Part shown: positions 8,652 to 15,697 of the stretch, in pieces
Position numbering within the stretch: the stretch's first letter is position 1
Layout: every line of letters begins with the position of its first letter
DNA from: Dyella sp. ASV24
Lineage (GTDB): Bacteria; Pseudomonadota; Gammaproteobacteria; Xanthomonadales; Rhodanobacteraceae
DNA: 37,079 nucleotides
Reading direction: 5' to 3'
Assembly: GCF_016428905.1 (NCBI RefSeq)
Contig: NZ_JAELTQ010000035.1
Span: 1 to 37,079, forward strand
Position numbers and translations under genes: made by a program
The notes under the pieces: model-generated
Databases searched by the model: none
The model's input: the letters and a program-made list of their open reading frames with translations, nothing else
Told to the model about the DNA's origin: nothing

Positions 8652-8774
8652 CAGAATCTCCAAAGGTTATTTGACGGAACGAAGCAGGGACATACATCGC
8701 GGGGGGAAGACAGGTCGTGCTGTCGACCTTGGAGCGCAGCTTGCGCGTCGGGGTTTGCGCAAACCATCGGATGA

Positions 8775-10304
8775 ATGACCGAGGCCGTGGCGAGAACGCT
8801 GGCGCTATGCTCCCTGCCCATGAACATGTCCCGATCTGATGCAGAGGTGTCCGCTGTTGCCCTGCTCGACGTGATCCGCGCGATCGCGTTTGTGGGCGAC
8901 CTCGCCATGGGGCAGCCGACCGATCACTCCCCACGGGCCGCCTGGATTGCCGGGCAACTGGCCAAGGCCGCCGGTGCTGATGAGGTGGCCTGCGCCGAGG
9001 CCACTGCCGTGGCTTTGCTGCGCTGGTCCGGCTGTACCGCCAATGCGCCGGAGTTCGCGCGACTGGTCGGTGACGACATCAGCGCGCGCAAGGCGCTGCT
9101 TGCCCTGCAGTCACCCGGCAGCGGCTTTCGCGCGGGCACCAAGGGCAACGGCTCGGCATTCCACTCGTTGTCGCGCATCCATTGCGAAGTCTCCGGAGAC
9201 ATCGCCAAAGAACTGGGTTTGAGCGAGACAGCGCAGTTCGCGCTGCGCCATTTGTTTGAAAGCCACAATGGCGCCGGCGCACCGGATGGCCTGCAGGGCG
9301 AACAGATCCCCGCCTCTGTCTACATGGCCTCGCTTGCCGGCGACCTCGACATCTTCCACCGCCTCTATGGCTTTGAGCAGGCGTGCCAACTGCTCGGCAA
9401 ACGCGCCGATGTGTTGTATCCCGTCGGCCTTGCGTCGCTGCTGATAGAAAACGCCTCGCGCTGGCTGGCCGAACTCGACAACGATCCGGGCTTGAGCGGC
9501 CACTGTTCGCTTGGCGGGGCTTTCGCCGGTCGTACGACCTCACTGGAAATACTCGCCGACATCATCGACCTGAAACTGCCCTGGATGACCGGGCATTCGA
9601 GGCGCGTGGCGCAGCTGGCCAAGAACACGGCCATCGCACTGGAACTGGATGAAGCACGCCAGCAGAAGGTGTACCGGGCTGCCCTCATCCACGGCATCGG
9701 CCGCGCCGCCGTACCCAACATGGTCTGGGATACGCCAGGCAAACTGATGGAGCCGGAGTGGGAGCGCGTACGCCTTGTTCCCTACTGGACCGGACGAGCG
9801 GCGCGGCAACTCGGCAGCCTGGCCGGCGAGGCGGACATTGCGTCCTACGCCTACGAAAGGCCGGATGGCTCCGGTTACTACCGAGAAGCCAGGGCCGGAA
9901 GCATTCCCATCGAAGGACGCATCCTCTCCGCTGCATCGGCGTTGGCCGCCTTGCGTGTGGCGCGCCCCTGGCGAGAAGCCATGGACGAAAGCGCCGCGCA
10001 GGCGTTGATGACCACTGAGGCTGCCTCCGGGCGCCACGACGCCGACGTAGTCCGCGCACTGCTGAAGGAGCCGCGGACAAACAGGAACAAGCCAGCTGTC
10101 GCCGCATTGACCAGCCTGCTTACGCAGCGAGAGCGCGATGTGCTGCGTTGGATCAGCCTCGGCGCCAGCAACAAGGAAGCAGCCAGAAAACTGGGGATCA
10201 GCCCAAGCACCGTACGCACTCACGTCGAGAGTGCGTTTCGCAAACTCGAGTGCACCACCCGCGCCGCAGCCACCCTGAAAGCAACGCAACTAGGTTTGCT
10301 GTAG
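8775..10304 (+). CDS. Double degenerate HD-GYP-like protein with LuxR-type HTH
   Basis: A 509-residue cytoplasmic regulator. The C-terminal ~60 residues are a LuxR/GerE helix-turn-helix (LTQRERDVLRWISLGASNKE, then LGISPSTVRTHVE). Residues ~270-400 follow the HD-GYP layout: HSRRVAQLA (274), LIHGIGRAAVP (from ~304), YERPDGSGY (360-368), then IPIEGRILSAASALAALR. The catalytic HD pair is HG (306-307) and HHE is replaced by AYE, so the metal site is broken. An earlier stretch repeats the pattern (HLFESHNGAGAPDGLQGEQIP from ~159), so the domain seems duplicated. It probably acts as a ligand- or protein-sensing transcription regulator, not as a c-di-GMP phosphodiesterase. A second ATG at 8820 is an alternative start. 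It is divergent from the hydrolase gene. Confidence 0.85.
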   Translation: MTEAVARTLALCSLPMNMSRSDAEVSAVALLDVIRAIAFVGDLAMGQPTDHSPRAAWIAGQLAKAAGADEVACAEATAVALLRWSGCTANAPEFARLVGDDISARKALLALQSPGSGFRAGTKGNGSAFHSLSRIHCEVSGDIAKELGLSETAQFALRHLFESHNGAGAPDGLQGEQIPASVYMASLAGDLDIFHRLYGFEQACQLLGKRADVLYPVGLASLLIENASRWLAELDNDPGLSGHCSLGGAFAGRTTSLEILADIIDLKLPWMTGHSRRVAQLAKNTAIALELDEARQQKVYRAALIHGIGRAAVPNMVWDTPGKLMEPEWERVRLVPYWTGRAARQLGSLAGEADIASYAYERPDGSGYYREARAGSIPIEGRILSAASALAALRVARPWREAMDESAAQALMTTEAASGRHDADVVRALLKEPRTNRNKPAVAALTSLLTQRERDVLRWISLGASNKEAARKLGISPSTVRTHVESAFRKLECTTRAAATLKATQLGLL

Positions 10305-10372
10305 ACCACCGATGCGTTCTTCCGGGCACTGACAGACTCTCGCACCAGGTGGTGCATCTCTACACGGGCGAG

Positions 10373-10396
10373 GCTTGCTTTCGACCCGTGGGGGAT
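10373..10396 (+). repeat. 24-nt hairpin repeat, degenerate copy
   Basis: Twelve consecutive bases (GCTTTCGACCCG) match the consensus core. The outer arms have decayed and the hairpin is largely lost. It keeps the same orientation and the same place relative to a small gene (GNAT at 10462). Confidence 0.55.
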
Positions 10397-10461
10397 ATTT
10401 CACTAGAGACGGTTGCCGCCAAAAGAGACCCGTTGCCTTGCCATCCCCCGAGAGTCGCCAC

Positions 10462-10971
10462 ATGAACTATCCCCCGCCCACCCAACGACTGGAATTTCGC
10501 TGCTGGACTTCAGAGGACCTGAGTTTGGCGTTAGCTTTATGGGGTGATCCGCAGGTAACCGCATTGATCGGCGGCCCGTTTGCCGAGGAAGCGGTAGCGC
10601 GACGCTTATCTACTGAGATGTCTTGCATGCAGGAACATCACGTGCAGTACTGGCCAATCTTTCTCTTGGAAGGCGGAGAGCACGCTGGATGCGCTGGATT
10701 GCGTCCCTATGACGTGGATCAGCACGTCTACGAGTTGGGAGTACACCTGCGCCATAAGTTCTGGGGCCAGGGCCTGGCCCTGGAGGCGGGCAAGGCGGTC
10801 ATTGACCATGGCTTTGATTCACTGAACGCTTCAGCCCTTTTTGCAGGACATCACCCTCGAAACGAGATGTCGCGAAAGTTTCTTCTGAAGCTTGGTTTCA
10901 CCTACACGCACGATGAGCTTTATCCTCCGACCGGGTTGAATCACCCGTCGTACCGGCTGCCGCGGCGCTAG
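10462..10971 (+). CDS. GNAT-family N-acetyltransferase
   Basis: A 169-residue acetyltransferase of the RimJ/RimL-like (Acetyltransf_3) group, which moves acetyl from acetyl-CoA to an amine. Visible family parts are the N-terminal TQRLEFRCWTSEDLSLALAL, the beta-strand GCAGLRPYDVDQHVYELGVHL, the acetyl-CoA loop HKFWGQGLALEAGKAVIDHG (the usual RxxGxG/A position), and the C-terminal NEMSRKFLLKLGFTY. ATG 10462 was chosen because residues before it in the longer frame do not look like GNAT sequence. It has only a weak upstream ribosome site. It sits between a degenerate hairpin repeat (10373) and another (11033), as other small genes here do. The substrate is unknown; antibiotic, amino acid and protein N-terminus are all possible. 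Confidence 0.88.
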   Translation: MNYPPPTQRLEFRCWTSEDLSLALALWGDPQVTALIGGPFAEEAVARRLSTEMSCMQEHHVQYWPIFLLEGGEHAGCAGLRPYDVDQHVYELGVHLRHKFWGQGLALEAGKAVIDHGFDSLNASALFAGHHPRNEMSRKFLLKLGFTYTHDELYPPTGLNHPSYRLPRR

Positions 10972-11032
10972 CACCTCTTCTGACCGAGGCGACGCTTGCT
11001 GGCTTGAGGTGACTTGGTCGCGTGTTGGCAAG

Positions 11033-11056
11033 GAACGCGTTCGACCCAAAACGGAC
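11033..11056 (+). repeat. 24-nt hairpin repeat, degenerate copy
   Basis: TTCGACCCAAA followed by ACGGAC matches the core and right arm with one change. The left arm has decayed (ACGCG). It lies 62 nt after the GNAT stop and 47 nt before the next start. Confidence 0.6.
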
Positions 11057-11102
11057 CTTTTGCGCAACCATCTAGAACCATACTCATGGGGCATCAGGGG
11101 GA

Positions 11103-11633
11103 ATGATGTTCGGGATTTTCAAGAAGAAAGAACCACCGCAAGAGCCTCCCAAGAAGATGCCGCCGGTTCCTAAGTGGAGGCCGGACATTAGTCAGCCGTT
11201 GGATGAGATCGTTGATCGCATCAGGTTCTATACGAACCAGCAGCGTGACTTGGTCGTGTTTGAGCACGGGACGTGCGTGCTCTTGCCCGAAGGGCTCTCT
11301 GACGATCAGGCGGTGTCCCACGCAAAGGACGTACTTGCCAAGATCTATCACTACCATCCCGACATGAAACCGCTGCCCATGAAGGATGGAAACGTCTTAG
11401 TTCAATACAACCATCCGGCCGTCAACCTCGTCCTTGACAATCTTGCCTCGAAGAACTGGAAGGTTATCGAGGAACGCCACTTAGACGGGCTGACCACTAG
11501 CGAGGTTCTGATGACCCCTCTTGGCCCAAACAAATTTGATGCCTTTGGCATGAAGGCGCTCTTCGGGCGCTGCTTCATGTTTATGGATGCTCAGGCACTC
11601 AACGTCCTTAGGGTCGTTCGCCGGGAAGCCTAA
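11103..11633 (+). CDS. Hypothetical protein, 176 aa
   Basis: A soluble protein I do not recognise. It opens with a basic amphipathic tip (MMFGIFKKKEPP) and a proline/lysine-rich linker to about residue 28. A compact alpha/beta domain follows: RDLVVFEHGTCVLLPEGLS, the helix DDQAVSHAKDVLAKIYHYH, DGNVLVQYNHPAVNLVL, and LMTPLGPNKFDAFGMKALFG. AGGGGGA is so close to the first ATG that the second ATG (11106) is the likelier start. The tip resembles that of the gene at 13114 (MFGFLKK), which may mean membrane-edge contact. A spot count of 11401-11460 gives 30 of 60 G+C, clearly below the bio genes. It is flanked by hairpin repeats at 11033 and 11653. Confidence 0.7.
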   Translation: MMFGIFKKKEPPQEPPKKMPPVPKWRPDISQPLDEIVDRIRFYTNQQRDLVVFEHGTCVLLPEGLSDDQAVSHAKDVLAKIYHYHPDMKPLPMKDGNVLVQYNHPAVNLVLDNLASKNWKVIEERHLDGLTTSEVLMTPLGPNKFDAFGMKALFGRCFMFMDAQALNVLRVVRREA

Positions 11634-11652
11634 TATTTGTATTGGGCGAAGC

Positions 11653-11676
11653 GTCCGCTTTCGACCCGAAGCGGAA
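11653..11676 (+). repeat. 24-nt hairpin repeat, copy
   Basis: GTCCGCTT, TCGACCCG, AAGCGGAA; only the last base departs from consensus. It lies 19 nt after the stop at 11633. Confidence 0.88.
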
Positions 11677-11708
11677 CTCTTTCGACAGCACGCATACGGA
11701 AGGTGCAA

Positions 11709-12086
11709 ATGCCATCTTTAGCCAAACTAACCATAATCTTCATGTACAGCGGTGGCGCGCTGGTGGTCGGGACCATATGCGCGTCGGTGGTCGGCGCACG
11801 CTTCGCTGAATCCATAAAGCCGCCCTTGATGAGGCGGTTGAAACGCGCCGCAAGAGCAGCTTATGCACTCGCCATGTACCTGTTCGCGAGTGGTTTGCTA
11901 GCGTCACTGCTAGTTGAAGTGATCGTTGGACGATCTTCTCAGACTTCCCGTGCTGGCGGAACGCTGACGGTTTTCCAAGCAGACTCGCCCTTTCTCTTCT
12001 GGGCACTGACGGCCTTCAAAGGGGCCGCCGTGCTATTTGTTCTTCACCTGGCTTACAAGGTTTCGAAAGATCCGAAGTTTGACTAA
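11709..12086 (+). CDS. Small three-helix membrane protein
   Basis: A 125-residue integral membrane protein with three predicted helices: about residues 6-27 (LTIIFMYSGGALVVGTICA), 49-72 (YALAMYLFASGLLASLLVEV) and 96-117 (FLFWALTAFKGAAVLFVLHL). A basic stretch after helix 1 (KPPLMRRLKRAARAA) places that loop in the cytoplasm under the positive-inside rule. ATG 11709 was chosen over an upstream in-frame ATG at 11637 because GGAAGGTG precedes it and the longer form would translate the hairpin repeat. No family or function is recognised. It is one of three similar-sized three-helix proteins in this block (with 12596 and 13778), though their sequences do not look homologous. Confidence 0.7.
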   Translation: MPSLAKLTIIFMYSGGALVVGTICASVVGARFAESIKPPLMRRLKRAARAAYALAMYLFASGLLASLLVEVIVGRSSQTSRAGGTLTVFQADSPFLFWALTAFKGAAVLFVLHLAYKVSKDPKFD

Positions 12087-12101
12087 TACATGCAACGGAA
12101 T

Positions 12102-12125
12102 GTCTGCTTCCGACCCAAAGCGGAC
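12102..12125 (+). repeat. 24-nt hairpin repeat, copy
   Basis: GTCTGCTT, CCGACCCA, AAGCGGAC; one change in the left arm (T for C) leaves a G-T pair possible in RNA. It lies 15 nt after the stop at 12086. Confidence 0.88.
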
Positions 12126-12163
12126 GTTGAATCTCAGGGTCGAGAGGAACGAAGGCTCTACCT

Positions 12164-12553
12164 ATGCAACGCCTTTCTGTAGTTGTCGACGACTTCGAGG
12201 CTGTCATCCGGATCTTTTCCGAGGCAGAGGGAGGTCGAAAGACACCTCCCTATAACGGTATCCGCTGGGATTTTTCATATGCATCTGATGAAGGTTCGAA
12301 CCAGCTCTATATGATCTGGCCGGACTTTTTCTCGTCATCGGGCGATAGCTTGGTCAAAGATTCTCCGTTACCTATTGGAGTTGAGCTATCGGCCAGAATG
12401 ACAGTCGTTAACGATGAAATGCGCGCAGACGTTCACCGGTCCCGCATTGTTCCCGGGCTGGAGTTCTATTGCCACGAAGGCCCCAAGCGTGTGGCTATCG
12501 GGCGAGTCACACGTATTACTGGGCTGCACGAAGTAAGAACACGTAGAAGCTAA
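12164..12553 (+). CDS. Small protein with EF-Tu domain-III-like region
   Basis: A 129-residue soluble protein. The C-terminal half resembles the beta-barrel domain III of elongation factor Tu: LSARMTVVNDEMR, then PGLEFYCHEGPKRVAIGRVTRI, compared with the EF-Tu pattern of an inward strand, F..(R)EG...VG.G.V..I. There is no GTPase domain, so this is not a translation factor. The first half (VVVDDFEAVIRIFSEAEG; PPYNGIRWDFSYAS) looks like an added alpha/beta part. ATG 12164 has GAAGG upstream. Similar stand-alone domain-III-like proteins occur as hypotheticals in Proteobacteria, to my recollection. A binding or immunity-like role is possible, with no direct evidence. It is flanked by hairpins at 12102 and 12555. 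Confidence 0.65.
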   Translation: MQRLSVVVDDFEAVIRIFSEAEGGRKTPPYNGIRWDFSYASDEGSNQLYMIWPDFFSSSGDSLVKDSPLPIGVELSARMTVVNDEMRADVHRSRIVPGLEFYCHEGPKRVAIGRVTRITGLHEVRTRRS

Positions 12554-12554
12554 T

Positions 12555-12578
12555 GTCCGCTTCCGACCCGGAGCAGAC
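12555..12578 (+). repeat. 24-nt hairpin repeat, copy
   Basis: GTCCGCTT, CCGACCCG, GAGCAGAC. It starts two bases after the stop codon at 12553 and ends 17 nt before the next start, so it fills almost the whole spacer. Confidence 0.88.
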
Positions 12579-12595
12579 CTTTCATGAGGCAGTGG

Positions 12596-12913
12596 ATGGA
12601 CAACCATCTGGAGACCAATTCGATGCAGCGTGTATTAGGTCCAAACACGGCAATCGCTCTGGCTTTGCTCTCCTGGGTCTTTCTGTTCTTCGCATTGACC
12701 TCTCTTCTTGGAGATCCGAAGCCCGGACTGGAGGCTGAGGGTGTAGCCCTCAAGCTGAGGGACTTCTGGGCCCTGTCGGGAATAGGTTTGGGTCTGATTT
12801 TTTGGTCGGGATGGCTTGCCGCCCGGGCCTTTTCAACGGCGAAATGGCGCGCGATGGTGTCGATTCTGTTCTGCATCATGGGTGCTGCGTTTGTCGCTTA
12901 CACCCTGTTTTGA
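12596..12913 (+). CDS. Small three-helix membrane protein
   Basis: A 105-residue hydrophobic protein with three predicted membrane helices: about residues 18-38 (ALALLSWVFLFFALTSLL), 56-76 (ALSGIGLGLIFWSGWLAA) and 86-105 (MVSILFCIMGAAFVAYTLF, ending at the C-terminus). The loop between helices 1 and 2 is about 18 residues, with a DPKPGLEAEG turn. GAGG lies 6 nt before ATG 12596, which is why it was preferred. ATG 12584 has no ribosome site, and ATG 12623 (GGAG, 9 nt) is a good alternative. No known family. It is packed between hairpin copies at 12555 and 12927 with very short spacers, so it is probably cotranscribed with its neighbours. Confidence 0.65.
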   Translation: MDNHLETNSMQRVLGPNTAIALALLSWVFLFFALTSLLGDPKPGLEAEGVALKLRDFWALSGIGLGLIFWSGWLAARAFSTAKWRAMVSILFCIMGAAFVAYTLF

Positions 12914-12926
12914 AGCCGTCGTTAAT

Positions 12927-12950
12927 GTCCGCTTCCGACCCAAAGCAGAC
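12927..12950 (+). repeat. 24-nt hairpin repeat, copy
   Basis: GTCCGCTT, CCGACCCA, AAGCAGAC. It lies 13 nt after the stop at 12913. The GCAGAC right arm is shared with the copy at 12555, suggesting these two are the most closely related. Confidence 0.88.
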
Positions 12951-13113
12951 TCTTCGCGGCCCCGCTGGACCTTGCTGGTAAACAGCTCAGCATAGCCCGG
13001 CTTCCAAGTGTGGGTTGCCAACACGGGTATTCGCAGATCGGCCCAGGCCTTACTTGACCACGTCGCTGGAAGGACATGAAACTCCCCCGATCAAGAGGCA
13101 TCTGGGAAAAGAA

Positions 13114-13686
13114 ATGTTTGGTTTCCTGAAGAAAGTGTTTGCATCGACACGCGAAAGCCAGGCTCCATCGCAACGAGAGGTCGCAATGGAGTCAGATGAG
13201 TCAGTTGAAGCAATCGTTGGCCTGATCACACTCCTTGCAAAATCTCTTGGAGATGGTGCGCGAGATGCTGCGATAACAAAAGTACGAAGCGATGCCGCCC
13301 TAGGCGAGGACGGTTTCACTCTTTTTGCGGCCGCGACGTCCCCCGGCTTTGGAGATGAGGCCCTTGATCTAGCCATCTTTGTGGACTGGAAGGCTTGGGG
13401 CGAGATCGAATGGCAGGCCAACCGTGTGCTTCGTTCACTGGGTTCGCAGGCGATGTGGTCCGGACCCCGAAGTAACGAGGACACCTCAGCACCGCGAGTT
13501 TTCGTTGAGCTCGCGGATTGGCTCGGTCCGCGGGGACTGCAGCTCGTCTTCCTCGATACAGGTGCGGACGAGTATCTCGCCTTCGCCGTTTCCGATCCCG
13601 ACAAAGACGCCGCTTTTGCGCTTGCGGCCGAAGCAGACCTTGCTCCGATGACACTTGATCAGTTTCGAGTTCGCGAGATCAGCTGA
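13114..13686 (+). CDS. Hypothetical protein, 190 aa, acidic
   Basis: A soluble protein I cannot assign with certainty; it faintly recalls the uncharacterised DUF6630 group. It opens with MFGFLKKVFASTRES, a basic tip like that of the gene at 11103. A polar linker and an alpha/beta domain follow: ESVEAIVGLITLLAKSL, GEDGFTLFAAATSPGFGDEA, LAIFVDWKAWGEIEWQANRV and GLQLVFLDTGADEYLAFAVS. The C-terminal end is acidic and alanine-rich. ATG 13114 was preferred to the in-frame ATG at 13015 because the region before MFGF is proline-rich, poorly protein-like and close to the repeat. The only ribosome site is a weak GGGAAAAGA. It is flanked by hairpins at 12927 and 13732. Confidence 0.7.
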   Translation: MFGFLKKVFASTRESQAPSQREVAMESDESVEAIVGLITLLAKSLGDGARDAAITKVRSDAALGEDGFTLFAAATSPGFGDEALDLAIFVDWKAWGEIEWQANRVLRSLGSQAMWSGPRSNEDTSAPRVFVELADWLGPRGLQLVFLDTGADEYLAFAVSDPDKDAAFALAAEADLAPMTLDQFRVREIS

Positions 13687-13731
13687 TAGTGCCTAGGGCC
13701 ATCCTGACCAAGATTTTGAGTGACAGGGTAG

Positions 13732-13755
13732 GTCCGCTTCCGACCCAAAGCGGAC
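13732..13755 (+). repeat. 24-nt hairpin repeat, copy
   Basis: Near-consensus: GTCCGCTT, CCGACCCA, AAGCGGAC. Perfect 8-bp arms. It lies 45 nt after the stop at 13686 and 22 nt before the next start. Confidence 0.9.
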
Positions 13756-13777
13756 GTCATACAAGGAGTGCAGACGA

Positions 13778-14077
13778 ATGGAAGGGGTGCCGAATCTGCT
13801 CAAAAAAATCGCAAAACGGTTCATCTTTGCTTCCATCGCCATATTTGTCACCGGTATCTGCTGGGTCATTGTGGCCGCTCCATGCAGCAATACTGGCTTT
13901 TACATCCTGCTTTCATCGGTGGCGCTGTCTGCCCTATCTGTCCTTATCTTGTTGGCGAGAGCCTTGATGGTTCGCACCTTGGACTCTCTTGGGCTCGCTG
14001 GCGCCATCGCGTTCTACACTTGTGTCCAATTTGGCGTGTCTTCCTTCACTGCACTTATGTTGTGCAGGGGCGTCTGA
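13778..14077 (+). CDS. Small three-helix membrane protein
   Basis: A 99-residue membrane protein. It has a short basic N-terminus (LLKKIAKR) and three hydrophobic helices at about residues 15-34, 41-63 (FYILLSSVALSALSVLILLA) and 72-94 (LGLAGAIAFYTCVQFGVSSF). Three cysteines fall at or in the helices. AAGGAG lies 9 nt before ATG 13778, a convincing ribosome site. No family or function is recognised. It is the last gene of the hairpin-separated block. A further repeat copy starts 3 nt past its stop, and the next gene (AraC-type) is on the other strand. Confidence 0.7.
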   Translation: MEGVPNLLKKIAKRFIFASIAIFVTGICWVIVAAPCSNTGFYILLSSVALSALSVLILLARALMVRTLDSLGLAGAIAFYTCVQFGVSSFTALMLCRGV

Positions 14078-14080
14078 AAC

Positions 14081-14104
14081 ATCCGCTTTCGACCCTTAGC
14101 GGAC
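14081..14104 (+). repeat. 24-nt hairpin repeat, last copy
   Basis: ATCCGCTT, TCGACCCT, TAGCGGAC. It starts three bases after the stop at 14077 and ends the array. Confidence 0.88.
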
Positions 14105-14246
14105 TTAGCGGGATGCGACAGATGTCGCCATGTCGATCCAGTGCACCCTCGCTCGTCTGAAACGAACGTCCGCCAAGCAGGCGCATGCCTTTGTCGCATG
14201 GAGCGGCATCAGGAAGATGGCGTGGCAGAACTTACACGACCCCGCG

Positions 14247-15176
14247 CTACTTTGAGTTCAAGTATTGGCTTGGGGAGCAGCCGATCATTTTCCTGAAGTC
14301 ATTATGGAAATGCGCTTGATCGAAGTAGCCGATGTTCTGTGCGAGTGTGGCACCCGTTATGGGCTCGCTTGCAGTGAGTTGGGCGAGCACGTCATACACG
14401 CGATAGCGTTTGATGACCCAGCGCGGGCTTGCGCCCACATACCGTTGAAAGAGTCGCTGGAGTTTTCGCTCCGGTAGGTCAAAACGGGCAACGAGATGCT
14501 CCACGCGTGTAATCTCGCTATCGCTCACGATAGCCTCAACGATACCGCGCGCAACACCTGCAGTCGGATCGGGAGCAGGTAGGTGGCCGAGCAGGAATTG
14601 GGTGGCCGCATCAACCATGGCCAGCTCATCGCCACAGGCCAGTACGCATTGCTCAGCGGATAGGGCATCCGCAAAAACGTGTTCGGCGGCCACCGTGGAA
14701 TTGGCGATCACGCTGACCGGCTTACCGAAGAATGGATAGAACGCGCCCGGGCGAAACTTGATGCCAAAGATCGTGGCTTGCCCACTTAGCTCGCGCGCGA
14801 AGCGACGCAGCTGCACGCCGTAGATCTTGGAGCGACCTGGCGCGAACACGAGATGCACGCTCGGGTGCGGAAGCACGACCCTCGCTTGTGGCGAGCCACC
14901 CCGGAGATCCCACTTCTCGAGCCAGAAGTGTTCGACCCACTCGGTGAGTTCCTTCGGCGGCGCGTGGCGCGTGTGCTGGTAGGTGCCCGGTGGCGGCGAA
15001 TGGTGCAGGACGCCACAGCCTTGTCCAAAAGTGCTTCGATCCAACCGGTCGCCTGCACTGCCCTGGCGCGTATCCACTTGTCGGCTTTTTACAATCATCT
15101 TGGTGTGACCCGCGATGCAATAAAAGGGCGAACTCCGGAGATGTCGCTTGGCGATGAGCTCCGGCATAGCGCTCAT
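14247..15176 (-). CDS. AraC-family transcriptional regulator
   Basis: A 309-residue regulator. The C-terminal ~100 residues form the AraC double helix-turn-helix: ITRVEHLVARFDLPERKLQR, FQRYVGASPRWVIKRYRVYD and the hallmark NIGYFDQAHFHNDFRKMIGC, then SPSQY. The N-terminal part (YQHTRHAPPKELTEWVEHFW; ATIFGIKFRPGAFYPFFG) is the sensor type annotated as DUF6597 in similar proteins. Family homology begins only near residue 62. The start is therefore uncertain; ATG 15098 is plausible and would leave room for a divergent promoter toward the gene at 15203, whereas ATG 15176 leaves just 26 nt. The target genes and ligand are unknown. Confidence 0.88.
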   Translation of the reverse strand: MSAMPELIAKRHLRSSPFYCIAGHTKMIVKSRQVDTRQGSAGDRLDRSTFGQGCGVLHHSPPPGTYQHTRHAPPKELTEWVEHFWLEKWDLRGGSPQARVVLPHPSVHLVFAPGRSKIYGVQLRRFARELSGQATIFGIKFRPGAFYPFFGKPVSVIANSTVAAEHVFADALSAEQCVLACGDELAMVDAATQFLLGHLPAPDPTAGVARGIVEAIVSDSEITRVEHLVARFDLPERKLQRLFQRYVGASPRWVIKRYRVYDVLAQLTASEPITGATLAQNIGYFDQAHFHNDFRKMIGCSPSQYLNSK

Positions 15177-15202
15177 CCTACTACCACGCGAGCCGCGACC
15201 TC

Positions 15203-15673
15203 ATGCCTATGAACATAGTGACGTTGGTTCTTCTCACTTGCCTCGCGTCTAGCGGGCAGGCGCCGTTACCAGCCATCGCGGACCAGCTCTCCCCCGATCC
15301 GGGCGGATCGGAAAGCGAGCCGATTCGAACGGTGGAGTCAAAATTCTCGGCATTTAATCGACATGACACGGGCGCCATCGAATCTCTCTATGCCAGAGAT
15401 GCCCTTCTGCAAAGTCCAGACCACCCTGAGCTTGTCGGCAACGCGAAGATCGCGGACACCTATCGCTGGATTTTTGATGCCATACCTGACGCCAAAGACA
15501 GCATCGCCACTATCGAAAGTGTGGCGAACCGCGTCTACGTTCAGTTCGTTCTTTCCGGACATCTGAAAGATGCGGGAAACAAACCCATCAGCGTTCGCAT
15601 CATGTCGGTTTACACGATCAAGGATCACCTGATTGTGAGTGACTCGACCTACTATGATCGAAAAGCGCCATAG
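15203..15673 (+). CDS. Exported NTF2/SnoaL-like protein
   Basis: A 156-residue protein with a Sec signal peptide (residues 1 to ~27, IVTLVLLTCLASSGQA) and an NTF2-like cone fold. Family features are TVESKFSAFNRHDTGAIESL, where helix 1 leads into LYARDALLQSP, then the central helix TYRWIFDAIPDAKDSIATIE. The strands VYVQFVLSGHL, ISVRIMSVYTIKDHLIVSD and STYYD complete the barrel. This matches the polyketide-cyclase/ketosteroid-isomerase-like class. Many members are enzymes of small hydrophobic substrates, and no catalytic Asp/His pair can be assigned here. The start could also be ATG 15209. It is divergent from the AraC regulator, which may control it. Confidence 0.78.
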   Translation: MPMNIVTLVLLTCLASSGQAPLPAIADQLSPDPGGSESEPIRTVESKFSAFNRHDTGAIESLYARDALLQSPDHPELVGNAKIADTYRWIFDAIPDAKDSIATIESVANRVYVQFVLSGHLKDAGNKPISVRIMSVYTIKDHLIVSDSTYYDRKAP

Positions 15674-15697
15674 CAGCGATGGACCTCCCATCCCGCG

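Noticed and set aside
10373-14104. Integron gene-cassette array with attC sites
   Set aside because: The repeats are 24 nt with no clear GTTRRRY/RYYYAAC core sites, far smaller than usual attC, and no integrase gene is present. An integrase-less relic cannot be excluded.
4499-14104. CRISPR array
   Set aside because: Spacings are 350-800 nt or more and filled by genes; there are no short uniform spacers and no cas genes.
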